A stretch of DNA of 15,383 nt from DASYYE01 sp035946955 (GTDB taxonomy: Bacteria > Actinomycetota > Actinomycetes > Streptosporangiales > Streptosporangiaceae): positions 1 to 15,383 of the forward strand of contig DASYYE010000466.1 in assembly GCA_035946955.1 (NCBI GenBank), written 5' to 3'. Below are positions 7,994-14,767 of the stretch, piece by piece; within the stretch, counting starts at the first letter, position 1; the number at the start of each line of letters is the position of its first letter. Made by a program: the position numbers and the translations under genes. The notes under the pieces were generated by a model. The model ran no database searches. It was given only the letters and a program-made list of their open reading frames with translations, and was not told the DNA's origin.

Positions 7994-8623
7994 ATGGCAG
8001 AGATCCGGACGGTCCTGTTTGACCTGGGTGGCGTACTGACTTGCGATCCATGGCAAGCGATTCTGCTCACCCCGCGCCTAGGGGTAGCCGATCGGCTTGG
8101 CTTGGATCACGCCTCCGTCGAGATCGTGGGCGAGCAGTTGTGGGCTCACTATTCCCTGGTGCCCGATGAAGAACAGCAGTACTGGTCTGACTTCCGGCGG
8201 GAGACCGGCCGGGAAGTCCCGGCCGGGCTGGTCCGCGAGGCGGAGCTCGAGACTCTGCATGCCAACCCGGCTGCAAGGCAGGCCGTTCAGCTTGTGGGAC
8301 AGGGCGGCGCCAGGTGGGGGTTTATCTCGGACAACACTGCCTTCTGGTTCCGCAAGCAGATGAACTTGCTTGGTCTCGGAGGGCGACGCGCTGAGCTGGA
8401 CTTCCTGTCGTTCAATGAGGGTGCGTCCAAGGCCGGCACCAGTCCGAGCCTGTTCGAGATAGCGGCCGCCCGGGTCACGCCCGGGCGGACTCTCGTCATC
8501 GACGATCAGCCACTGAATGTCACACGCGCTCACGGCCTCGGGTTCCAGGCAGCGGTTTACTCCATGGCCGGTAACTCCGGCACTGGCCTGCTCGAGTGTG
8601 TTCGCCAATATCTGGAAGGGTGA
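7994..8623 (+). CDS. HAD-superfamily hydrolase-like protein
   Basis: A 209-residue HAD protein. Motif I is FDLGGVL (Asp10), motif II FISDN (Ser112), motif III Lys146 (SKAG) and motif IV LVIDDQPLN (Asp170, Asp171), with a helical cap between about residues 18 and 90. HAD enzymes form an aspartyl intermediate, usually to dephosphorylate small metabolites. The Asp two residues after the nucleophile, the general acid of phosphatases, is Gly12 here, so a plain phosphatase role is doubtful; many FDLGGV/FDFGGV relatives have unknown substrates. I take ATG 7994 (MAEIRTVLFD) because family members begin there; a frame extension back to 7901 exists but does not look like HAD sequence. The next gene starts three bases after its stop. 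Confidence 0.8.
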   Translation: MAEIRTVLFDLGGVLTCDPWQAILLTPRLGVADRLGLDHASVEIVGEQLWAHYSLVPDEEQQYWSDFRRETGREVPAGLVREAELETLHANPAARQAVQLVGQGGARWGFISDNTAFWFRKQMNLLGLGGRRAELDFLSFNEGASKAGTSPSLFEIAAARVTPGRTLVIDDQPLNVTRAHGLGFQAAVYSMAGNSGTGLLECVRQYLEG

Positions 8624-8626
8624 CAC

Positions 8627-9328
8627 ATGGGACTGCCGCGCCGGCGCAGAGAACCGCCGCTCAATGTCAGAAGGACTATGGAAGATGCCCAGGCGCTGCG
8701 CCTGCAGGCGCTGCTGGCCGAGTACGACAGTCTGCGCAATGAAAGTCTTGCTTGCATCAGCAACCGCATCATGGTCGCAAACTTCACCTTCGGCGCCCTC
8801 GCCCTGATCCTGGCCGCACTGGTCACCCGAACCAAACCTAACGCCACGGTCGGCATCGTGAGCCTGTTCTTCGTGCCACAGGTTGCCAAGACTGGCCTGC
8901 TGATCTGGCTGGGTGAGTACGACCGTTCCCAGCGAGCAGGCCACTGGCTCACGGGCGTGGAGGAGCGCATTAACAATATCCTCGACCGGGAGGTGATGAC
9001 CTGGGAAGGATCACTCCAGCATACGGGTACCCACATGGGATACCCCTACCTAGCCACCGTCCTGCTGTTGCTGGGTGCAGGCTGGGCGAGCAGCTTGGTC
9101 GGGATCGTCATGATCCACCAGGCAAATACCTCCCCCGCTATCCATCATGACATTCTCTGGATCACCGTGGGGCTCACCACGTACGCACTGACTGTCGAAC
9201 TGCTCTTCGGCTGGTTCTTCCGGAACAAATGGCGGGATATCCGCACTCGCTACGGCGCAATCTATCCACCTGCCCCGGCCCGTCCGACCGGACCGCAATC
9301 TCTGGAAAAGAACGCTGGCAAGTCGTAG
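8627..9328 (+). CDS. Four-helix membrane protein, unknown function
   Basis: A 233-residue protein I cannot name. ATG 8627 lies three bases after the HAD stop, with GGAAGGG (8614-8620) as its ribosome-binding site inside the HAD 3' end, so the two are translated together. A basic, charged N-terminus with a predicted coiled or helical stretch (about 18-45, LQALLAEYDSLRNESLA) is followed by membrane segments near 47-68, 73-96, 139-163 and 176-198, and a Pro-rich, basic C-terminus. The middle part (97-138) is soluble. The pattern of an E-Y-x-x-L-R helix running into an N-F-T first membrane helix is common in uncharacterised bacterial membrane proteins. No catalytic motif is visible. Coupling with the HAD gene suggests the two act together. 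Confidence 0.75.
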   Translation: MGLPRRRREPPLNVRRTMEDAQALRLQALLAEYDSLRNESLACISNRIMVANFTFGALALILAALVTRTKPNATVGIVSLFFVPQVAKTGLLIWLGEYDRSQRAGHWLTGVEERINNILDREVMTWEGSLQHTGTHMGYPYLATVLLLLGAGWASSLVGIVMIHQANTSPAIHHDILWITVGLTTYALTVELLFGWFFRNKWRDIRTRYGAIYPPAPARPTGPQSLEKNAGKS

Positions 9329-9386
9329 CTGCCGGGGAGATGTACTCCTCGTTGCACGAGCACTTTCCTCAGCCTGTCGGGCCAGG

Positions 9387-9415
9387 TGGGAACGATCATG
9401 GCCCTTTCGTTCCCA
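9387..9415. repeat. Inverted repeat after the membrane protein gene
   Basis: TGGGAACGA (9387-9395) and TCGTTCCCA (9407-9415) form a perfect nine-pair stem with an 11-base loop, about 60 bases after the stop at 9328 and 30 bases before the tRNA-like remnant. No T-run follows on either strand. It may be a weak transcription end or a binding site next to the integration scar. Confidence 0.45.
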
Positions 9416-9443
9416 GTTAGGCCCAAAACTGTTCGAAAAACCG

Positions 9444-9487
9444 TCGGGACGGCCGGATTTGAACCGGCGGCCCCTTGGAACCCCCAG
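9444..9487 (-). other. tRNA-Pro(GGG)-like 3' half, probable attachment-site remnant
   Basis: On the minus strand, from 9487 leftward: anticodon loop CTGGGGG (9487-9481), a descending anticodon arm, T stem GCCGG (9468-9464), T loop TTCAAAT, T stem CCGGC (9456-9452), acceptor strand CGTCCCG (9451-9445) and discriminator A (9444), then TTTTT at 9440-9436. This matches the 3' half of actinobacterial tRNA-Pro(GGG), apart from about two extra bases between anticodon loop and T stem. To the right, the expected D arm and acceptor 5' strand CGGGACG are absent. Site-specific integrases of actinomycete elements (pSAM2 uses a tRNA-Pro gene) commonly copy exactly this half. It is not a working tRNA. Confidence 0.6.
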
Positions 9488-9553
9488 AACGGGGGAGTAG
9501 GCGTTTTCCCATCTCGCATTGTCGCGCTCGAGCAGAGCGGGGAAGATCGCTGC

Positions 9554-10480
9554 ATGGCTCGCCACCAGCTCGACCCGTCTCCGTCGACGACAGTAGACGT
9601 GTTCTGCCGTGACCTGCCGCCGGTACTGACCGTCGACCCCGGTGACACGATCGTGCTGCGCTCACTGAATGCCTCCGGGCACCTGCAGCCGCAGACGTTC
9701 CCTGGCGAGACGGTGCCGACGATGGCCAGCAAGAGGCGCAGCGGCCATTGCCTGACAGGGCCGATCGCTCTCCGCGGTGCGGTGCCGGGCGAAGTGCTTG
9801 CGGTGCGCTTCATTTCCCTGCGGCCCGACCCCTGGGGCTATACCGTCGCCGCGGGCCGTGACACCCCGCTGACCAGGAGACTCGGCCTGCACGAGGGCCC
9901 GGCCGCCTGGCTGCTCTGGCAGATTGACGCGGACGCCGGAGTAGCTGTCAGCGACCGAGGGCACACGGTGCGGATAGCCCCGTTCCACGGCGTGGCGGGC
10001 GTCGCCTGGGACGAGCCAGGCAAGCACTCCACCATCCCGCCCAGGACCGTCGGCGGCGGCAACATCGACTGCAAGGAGCTGGTCGCCGGATCGATCCTGT
10101 ACCTGCCGGTTGCCGTGCCTGGTGCACTGCTGAGCATCGGCGACGGCCACGCTGCCCAGGGTGACGGAGAGGTGGCGGGCACCGCGATCGAGTGCGGCAT
10201 GACGACCGAGCTTCAGCTCGAACTGGTCACGGAGCGGCCGGTTCCGGGAGTGCATGCGGAGACTCCGGCTGGTCAGATCACCTTTGGCTTCAGCCCGGAT
10301 CTCAATGCGGCAATGGGCGATGCTCTCGACGCGATGCTGACCTGGCTGCAGGCCAGCTACGGAGTTGGCAAGGCAATGGCGCTGGCGATGGCCAGCCCGG
10401 TCCTCGACCTGAGGGTCACACAGGTGGCGAACCAGTCCTGGGGCGTTCATGCGCTGCTTCCGGCGGGCGCGATCAGCTAA
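9554..10480 (+). CDS. Acetamidase/formamidase family protein
   Basis: Hydrolyses short amides such as formamide or acetamide to ammonia and the acid, in the cytoplasm. The 308-residue product has the family landmarks in order: SGHCLTGPIALRGAVPGEVL (63-82), the GKHSTIPPRTVGGGNIDCKEL segment (156-176) with its conserved His and Asp, YLPVAVPGAL (183-192) and the active-site block SIGDGHAAQGDGEVAGTAIE (194-213), whose Asp, His and Glu are metal or catalytic ligands. Length is normal for this family. I choose ATG 9554, with GGGGAAG about nine bases upstream; the frame stays open back to 9386, but that stretch is only the translated tRNA-like remnant. No amide transporter or regulator is adjacent. 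Confidence 0.9.
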   Translation: MARHQLDPSPSTTVDVFCRDLPPVLTVDPGDTIVLRSLNASGHLQPQTFPGETVPTMASKRRSGHCLTGPIALRGAVPGEVLAVRFISLRPDPWGYTVAAGRDTPLTRRLGLHEGPAAWLLWQIDADAGVAVSDRGHTVRIAPFHGVAGVAWDEPGKHSTIPPRTVGGGNIDCKELVAGSILYLPVAVPGALLSIGDGHAAQGDGEVAGTAIECGMTTELQLELVTERPVPGVHAETPAGQITFGFSPDLNAAMGDALDAMLTWLQASYGVGKAMALAMASPVLDLRVTQVANQSWGVHALLPAGAIS

Positions 10481-10511
10481 CAAGAGCGTTGTTCGGCGCG
10501 GAACGGCCAGC

Positions 10512-10523
10512 GCGTTGCAACGC
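10512..10523. repeat. Perfect 12-base palindrome
   Basis: GCGTTGCAACGC reads the same on both strands and lies between the convergent acetamidase and YjbR-like genes. It could be a dimeric regulator site, but no promoter is near it; chance is possible in GC-rich DNA. Confidence 0.3.
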
Positions 10524-10569
10524 TCATCTGTAGTCCCGTGCGGGCAGGATGACATGTGCACTGCGCTCG

Positions 10570-10926
10570 TCATGGCGCGGGTGGGTGCCCGGCGTCGTAG
10601 GCGGCGAGCAGTCGCTTGGGAGCGGATAGCCGCCACGATTCAGTCACGAACTCGGTCATCTCGTCGAGGCCGACCTGGCTGAGCCGTACCAAGACCGCCG
10701 GGTAGCCGGAGTAATGCGGGGTGATGAAGAACTTGCCTGGCTCGGCCTGAAGCAGTCCGTTGCGTTCTTCGAGGCCAGCGCAGCGCACGAAGAACGCATC
10801 CGGCAACTCGTGGATGCGGAGGAACAGAGTGCCGCGCACCCGGAAAGACGGGAGCCGGTTGTAAGGCTTCTCGGCACTCCCGGGCAAAGACAGAGCGACG
10901 CGGCGGATGTCTTCCTCGGTCACCAT
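10570..10926 (-). CDS. MmcQ/YjbR-family protein
   Basis: A protein of about 118 residues from ATG 10926 (MVTEEDIRRVALSLPGSAEK). It has the family plan: a helix with the ALSLPG-x-x-E signature, NRLPSFRVRGTLFLRI strands, an acidic turn, FFITPHYSGYPAVLVRL and a C-terminal helix with SWRLSAPKRLLAAYD, a CyaY-like double-wing fold. The family is often labelled DNA-binding, but function is not established. The frame is open to ATG 10974; I prefer 10926 because relatives begin with M-x-x-E-D, although neither start has a good ribosome-binding site. It is convergent with the acetamidase gene and divergent from the HelR-like gene. Confidence 0.8.
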   Translation of the reverse strand: MVTEEDIRRVALSLPGSAEKPYNRLPSFRVRGTLFLRIHELPDAFFVRCAGLEERNGLLQAEPGKFFITPHYSGYPAVLVRLSQVGLDEMTEFVTESWRLSAPKRLLAAYDAGHPPAP

Positions 10927-11068
10927 CTGCCGGATGCTACGGCGCCCCATGTAGCTGCACAAGACCATCCTCATCTAGCCGCGTAGAGAGCGTCGTGCGA
11001 CCGGGGCGCTCTTCGCTCTCAAACCAGGCCCCGGCGGATCGCCCAGGAGGTTCACTTCTGCCCTGCTC

Positions 11069-11107
11069 GGCGCCGTAGCCGTGGAAGACCCCCACGGCGC
11101 GTGCGCC
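11069..11107 (+). repeat. Imperfect hairpin upstream of the HelR-like gene
   Basis: GCCGTGG (11078-11084) pairs with CCACGGC (11092-11098) across a seven-base loop, and after a four-by-four internal loop GGCGC (11069-11073) pairs with GCGCC (11103-11107). No T-run follows. An AGGAGG at 11045-11050 has no start codon at the right distance. It may be part of the HelR promoter or leader region. Confidence 0.4.
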
Positions 11108-11141
11108 CGAAAAGTCGCCTCAGGGTCGGGGAATTAGCCTG

Positions 11142-11230
11142 ATGGGTGCATAAAAAAGCCCTTTCCTTGGTACAATCGGGTTTCTCTGCCTGCACCAGGA
11201 AAGGGTCTTATTCTTTGCCTTCTAATAAGA
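11142..11230 (+). promoter_or_regulatory. Probable transcription attenuator in the helR leader
   Basis: An AT-rich leader, unlike its surroundings. ATG 11142 opens a three-codon frame (Met-Gly-Ala, TAA 11151-11153), preceded by GGGGAA at a fair distance. Then CCCTTTCCT (11159-11167) and GGT (11169-11171) pair with ACCAGGAAAGGG (11194-11205), 12 pairs with one bulge, followed by the U-rich TCTTATTCTTT (11206-11216), an intrinsic-terminator form. GGTGCA (11145-11150) can instead pair with TGCACC (11191-11196), which takes the ACC needed by the terminator. TCTTATT (11206-11212) can also pair with AATAAGA (11224-11230). The upstream neighbour points away, so the terminator can only act on the helR transcript. 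Confidence 0.6.
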
Positions 11231-11247
11231 ATAGCACGGTCGCGGAA

Positions 11248-13524
11248 ATGCGGTCAAGTAAGGCCGCTGAGCTCGCACACGAGCAGGCGTATGTGACGGT
11301 GCTGTACGAGCGGCTGGACGCGCTGCGGGCCGCGACAGCCCAGCGGCTGGCCGCGGTGCGGCTGGACCCGACAGCCGAGAACAACCAGGCGTGGTCGGAG
11401 CGTGATTCGCTCGCCGGGCTGTACCAGGACCGCGGTGCGGAACTGGAGGCCGCCGAACGCAACTTGTGCTTCGGCAGGCTGGACTTCGACGACGGCGGAC
11501 GCTTGTACGTCGGTCGGCTGGGCCTGCGCAGTGCTGGGCACGAACTGCTGCTGACCGACTGGCGTGCCCCGGCGTCGGGGGCGTTCTACCGGGCCACCCC
11601 GCTGCAGCGGTACGGGATCACCCGCCGCCGGCACGTGCAAACCGTGGGCAGGAGGGTCGTTGGCCTGGACGACGATGTGCTCGACCTGGACGCCGTCGAC
11701 GAGACCCGCCTGGCTGGCGAGGCCGCGCTGCTGGCGTCGCTGCGGCGTGGCCGGACCGGCCGGATGGGCGACATCGTCGCCACCATCCAGGCCGACCAGG
11801 ACCGCATCATCCGCGAGGATCTGAGGGGGATTCTCGTTGTCGAGGGTGGGCCGGGCACCGGGAAGACTGTCGTCGCGCTGCACCGGGCCGCCTATCTCCT
11901 CTACACCTACCGGAAGCAGCTGGCCCGGCGGGGGATCCTGGTAATCGGCCCGAACGGCACGTTCATGCGTTACATCGACCAGGTGCTGCCGTCGCTCGGC
12001 GAGAACGACGTCGTGCTCGCGACGATCGGCTCGCTGTACCCCGGTGTCGATGCGCGCGCCCTGGAGACGCCGCAGGCCGCGCGGGTCAAGGGCGACGCCA
12101 AGATGGCCGGGGTCCTCGCGCGGGCCGTCGCCGGCCTGAGGCAGGCGCCGGCCAGGACCGTCGAGATCACGGTCAGCGGCACCACGTACCGGCTGACCCC
12201 CCGCGCCTGCCAGCAGGCCAGCGCCCAGGCCCGGCGCGCCCGCGACCCGTTCACGGGCGCGCCGCTGCCACACAACACGGCGCGCCGTACGTTCACCGCC
12301 CTCATGCTCGGCAGGCTGACCCGGCAGGCTGCCGGGCAGTTCGGCCGCCGGATCCTGCCGCCTGGCGATGAACAGGATCTCCGCGCCGAACTGGCTGCCG
12401 AGCCAGCTATATACCGCGCGCTGGACATGCTGTGGCCCGGATTCACGCCCGAACAGCTGCTCGCCCTGCTGTACACCGAACCGTGGCGGCTCGACCTGCC
12501 AGAAGACGAACGCGCCGCCCTGGCCCGGCCGGCCGCCCCCGCCGCGTGGACCGCCGCCGACGTGCCGCTGCTGGACGAGCTCGCCGAGCTGCTCGGCGAC
12601 ACCGACGCGGCCAAGCGGACGGCCAGCCGGCAGGACGCCGGGCAGCAGGGCGAGCGCGCCGAGGCGATCCAGTACGCGACGCAGGTCGTGGACGGTCTCC
12701 GCCAGGCCGGCGCCATCGCCGTGCCCGCAGACGAGGCCAAGACGTTCGCGGGCTGGATCGCCGGTCGGCACACCGGTGCCGGGCCGCGCGGTTCGCTGGC
12801 CGAGCGGGCACTGGCCGACCGGCAGTGGGCCTATGGGCACGTGGTCGTGGACGAGGCGCAGGAGCTGTCCGCGATGGCCTGGCGGATGCTGATCCGGCGC
12901 TGCCCGTCCCACTCGATGACCGTCGTCGGCGACCTGAACCAGGCCAGCGCGGCCGGCGGCGCCAGCACCTGGTCGGAGGTGCTCGACCCGGTGGCGGCCG
13001 GGCGCTGGCGGACCGCGCGGCTGACGGTGAACTACCGCACCCCCAAGCCCGCGATGGCGCTGGCCGCCACGCTCCTGCCGCCAGGCGCCGAACCGCCGGT
13101 CTCCGTCCGCGACTCCAGCGAGGCACCCTGGTGCGCGCGGCACAGTGGCGATCTCACCGGGCTGGTCCGGCGTGAGGCCGAGCTGACCGGAACCGGGCGG
13201 GTTGCCGTGATCACACCAGCCGCACAGACCACCCAGACAGCCGCCACGCTCGGCCTCGACCCCGGACCGGACCTGGACGCACCGGTGACGGTGCTCACCC
13301 CGGAGCTGGCCAAAGGGCTCGAGTTCGACTCAGTGATAGTCATCGACCCGGCCGGGATCGAGCAAGCGTCACCGCGCGGCCAAGCCGACCTGTATGTGGC
13401 GCTGACCCGGACGACACGGCGGCTTGGACTCATCATCCCCGGCGACATGCCCCCCGGGCTCGCGGCAGCCGCACTGGAGCGCGCAACATATCGACCGCCT
13501 GCCAGGACGGCCGGATCCCCATGA
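11248..13524 (+). CDS. helR: HelR/HelD-type RNA polymerase recycling ATPase
   Basis: A 758-residue UvrD/Rep-like ATPase of the HelD/HelR type, which binds RNA polymerase and frees it from nucleic acid; actinobacterial HelR also displaces rifamycins and gives tolerance to them. An N-terminal helical arm (LAHEQAYVTVLYERLDALRA at about 7-26) is followed by the YVGRLGL and LLLTDWRAP segments typical of HelD, Walker A GGPGTGKT (200-207), DEAQE (Asp535), GDLNQ (about 561), NYRTPK (Asn595), KGLEFD (Lys689) and YVALTRT (Tyr716). I start at ATG 11248; the frame is open to GTG 11146, but that stretch is the AT-rich attenuator and not HelD-like. Its own ribosome-binding site is weak. I did not find a clear rifamycin-associated element upstream, so whether it is rifamycin-inducible, and the exact subfamily (HelR versus another HelD class), stay open. 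Confidence 0.82.
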   Translation: MRSSKAAELAHEQAYVTVLYERLDALRAATAQRLAAVRLDPTAENNQAWSERDSLAGLYQDRGAELEAAERNLCFGRLDFDDGGRLYVGRLGLRSAGHELLLTDWRAPASGAFYRATPLQRYGITRRRHVQTVGRRVVGLDDDVLDLDAVDETRLAGEAALLASLRRGRTGRMGDIVATIQADQDRIIREDLRGILVVEGGPGTGKTVVALHRAAYLLYTYRKQLARRGILVIGPNGTFMRYIDQVLPSLGENDVVLATIGSLYPGVDARALETPQAARVKGDAKMAGVLARAVAGLRQAPARTVEITVSGTTYRLTPRACQQASAQARRARDPFTGAPLPHNTARRTFTALMLGRLTRQAAGQFGRRILPPGDEQDLRAELAAEPAIYRALDMLWPGFTPEQLLALLYTEPWRLDLPEDERAALARPAAPAAWTAADVPLLDELAELLGDTDAAKRTASRQDAGQQGERAEAIQYATQVVDGLRQAGAIAVPADEAKTFAGWIAGRHTGAGPRGSLAERALADRQWAYGHVVVDEAQELSAMAWRMLIRRCPSHSMTVVGDLNQASAAGGASTWSEVLDPVAAGRWRTARLTVNYRTPKPAMALAATLLPPGAEPPVSVRDSSEAPWCARHSGDLTGLVRREAELTGTGRVAVITPAAQTTQTAATLGLDPGPDLDAPVTVLTPELAKGLEFDSVIVIDPAGIEQASPRGQADLYVALTRTTRRLGLIIPGDMPPGLAAAALERATYRPPARTAGSP

Positions 13525-13573
13525 CCCACCAGGCACTGCAGTGACCGATAGGTGCGCGACCGAAGATCCGCGA

Positions 13574-13828
13574 ATGATGCCGGCGGGTCACCTGGGGACG
13601 ACCTGGCAAGCCACGTCGCAGGACGAGAACACGTTCGAGGGCCGCGACGCCGCCACGGGCGAGGTCAAGTGGACCGGCAGCGCGGTCTTGCCCGTCCTCG
13701 CCGCTGCTCGCACCGCCGTCTCAACCGGTGCTGGCGCTGGCGCTAGGCGATGGGCTGGCACCGGTGTCGCCAGTGCCGCCGCTGCTGCCTGTGCCGCCGC
13801 TGCTGCCAGTGCCGCCGGTGTTGCCTGA
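13574..13828 (+). CDS. Small ORF of unknown function, possibly a fragment
   Basis: ATG 13574 opens an 84-codon frame after helR (an in-frame GTG at 13541 is 16 bases past the helR stop). The first part, with TTWQATSQDENTFEGRD and ATGEVKWTGSAVLPV, has strongly G/C-biased third positions and looks like real protein; ATGEVKW recalls beta-propeller (PQQ-like) repeats. From about 13720 the frame runs antisense through the Gly/Ser-rich tail of the next gene and becomes an Ala-rich shadow. I read it as the possible start of a truncated gene. No family can be assigned. Confidence 0.25.
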   Translation: MMPAGHLGTTWQATSQDENTFEGRDAATGEVKWTGSAVLPVLAAARTAVSTGAGAGARRWAGTGVASAAAAACAAAAASAAGVA

Positions 13829-14446
13829 GTTGCCACCCGGGGGTGGGTTGTCGTCGCCGGGCGGGTTGGGTGGCGCCAGCACCACCGCAGGCGCCTCCGC
13901 AGGTGGGAAGTCAGGCATCGGCACGGGGGACAGCGCCGTGACGACCGCCATGCTGAACTGCCCGTATGGTGAGATTCCGCCCTCTTCGGCCGGGGGCGTG
14001 TCCGGGTTCAGGAAGGGGGGCAGCGCCGACGGCGTGTCGAGGTACGTCATGGATTGGATGCCGTCGCCGGCTGATGTGTACTTGAGCTGGTACCAGTCTC
14101 CGCCATCGGTGGAAGACCATTGCGGCACGGTGCCGAGGGGCGTCCAGTTCGGCGTGTTCGTGTCCCACACAGTGAGGACCGTTGAGTCCTGTCCGGTGAA
14201 GCTGGACGGGGCCGGGTAGAAGACGATCTCCCACTGGTAGCTGGGGTAGCCAGGAACCTGGCCGCTCGCCACGACGGCCGGGCCGGTGGCGGCGCGGGCG
14301 TGTGTTACGGCAAACAGGACCGTCAGCATGCCCGCCGCGGCCGCCGCGGCTGTCAGTCCTGCCGCTGTCGCGGCCCAGGCGTGCGCTCCTCGCCTGGGAA
14401 CCCGCGGTGGTGGCAGTTTGCGGAACCGGGTGGTCCAGATGTTCAT
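13721..14446 (-). CDS. Exported protein with Gly/Ser/Thr-rich tail
   Basis: A 241-residue protein I do not recognise. ATG 14446 has GAAAGG about eight bases upstream. Residues 1-20 are basic, 23-48 form a hydrophobic signal segment and A-R-A at 50-52 fits signal peptidase cleavage. The mature part (about 55-190) is rich in Trp, Tyr, Thr and Pro (YPSYQWEIVFYPAP, STVLTVWDTNTPNW, WSSTDGGDWYQLKY), suggesting an extracellular beta-rich domain. From about 195 comes a Pro/Gly linker and then GGTGSS repeats, ending SPSPSASASTG. There is no LPXTG or lipobox, so it is either released or held by a signal anchor. Upstream 320 bases separate it from the permease. Confidence 0.7.
   Translation of the reverse strand: MNIWTTRFRKLPPPRVPRRGAHAWAATAAGLTAAAAAAGMLTVLFAVTHARAATGPAVVASGQVPGYPSYQWEIVFYPAPSSFTGQDSTVLTVWDTNTPNWTPLGTVPQWSSTDGGDWYQLKYTSAGDGIQSMTYLDTPSALPPFLNPDTPPAEEGGISPYGQFSMAVVTALSPVPMPDFPPAEAPAVVLAPPNPPGDDNPPPGGNSGNTGGTGSSGGTGSSGGTGDTGASPSPSASASTG
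13773..13826. repeat. 18-base tandem repeat, three copies
   Basis: Three consecutive 18-base units begin GTGCCGCCG on the plus strand (13773, 13791, 13809). The first two differ only at the last base; the third has several changes. On the minus strand each encodes a Gly-Gly-Thr-Gly-Ser-Ser-type unit in the tail of the exported protein, so copy number can change without shifting the frame. Confidence 0.8.
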
Positions 14447-14767
14447 GAAGGAGCCTTTCTCGGAGGTTCACCGTGAGAGCCCCAGCCGGACTGGGATCCT
14501 GCACCCATCACACGGCCCGTCCCGCAGCGGCGCCAGCTCCTGTCCTCTACTGGCCAGCCCCCGGACAGGTGATGGCCCCGTCCCCGCCACGACGAGGAGA
14601 CCGAGCGGCTCACCGCCCTGGGCGCCAGTGCGACTTGGGCAACGGGCCGGGCGAATACGACAGCGCGGCCTCCGCCGAAGACCTTCACCAACTGATCGCA
14701 CACCCCGGCCCCGGCCCGCGGCCCTGGCCGTTCCGGCGAGTGCCTGGGCGGCGTCACTCTCGATCGC
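14447..14767. other. Intergenic region upstream of the exported-protein gene
   Basis: 321 bases without a credible gene. A plus-strand patch at 14591-14629 reads DEETERLTALGAS, reminiscent of the linker helix in glyoxalase/VOC proteins, but it soon hits a stop and has no other family motif. I see no clear promoter or terminator, although the region should carry the exported-protein promoter on the minus strand and the permease 3' end. Confidence 0.4.

Noticed and set aside
9444..9530. A complete tRNA-Pro gene
   Set aside because: The D arm, the 5' acceptor strand and the 5' side of the anticodon stem are missing, and the variable region is too long.
9386..9553. N-terminal extension of the acetamidase frame, with GTAGFEPAAPW-like sequence
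   Set aside because: This is the antisense translation of the tRNA-like remnant; G-F-E-P-A strings are a known sign of translated tRNA T arms. The ribosome-binding site before 9554 and family alignment fit the shorter start.
10995..11035. Rifamycin-associated element upstream of helR
   Set aside because: CGGGGC near 11000 and GCCCCG near 11030 are about 20 bases apart and the sequence between them does not form the compact inverted repeat expected of that element.
11170..11176. TACAAT as a -10 promoter box for helR
   Set aside because: No -35-like hexamer lies at the right distance, and the hexamer sits at the loop edge of the terminator-like hairpin. I cannot exclude it fully.
11146..11247. 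Longer HelR start at GTG 11146
   Set aside because: The 34 extra residues are AT-rich in codon choice, do not resemble HelD proteins and cover the attenuator hairpin.
11254..13143. 629-codon minus-strand frame opposite helR
   Set aside because: It is the antisense shadow of a well-supported ATPase gene and has no recognisable domain.
14591..14700. Glyoxalase/VOC gene remnant
   Set aside because: Only about 12 residues resemble the family linker; no metal-binding residues or second motif could be found in any frame.
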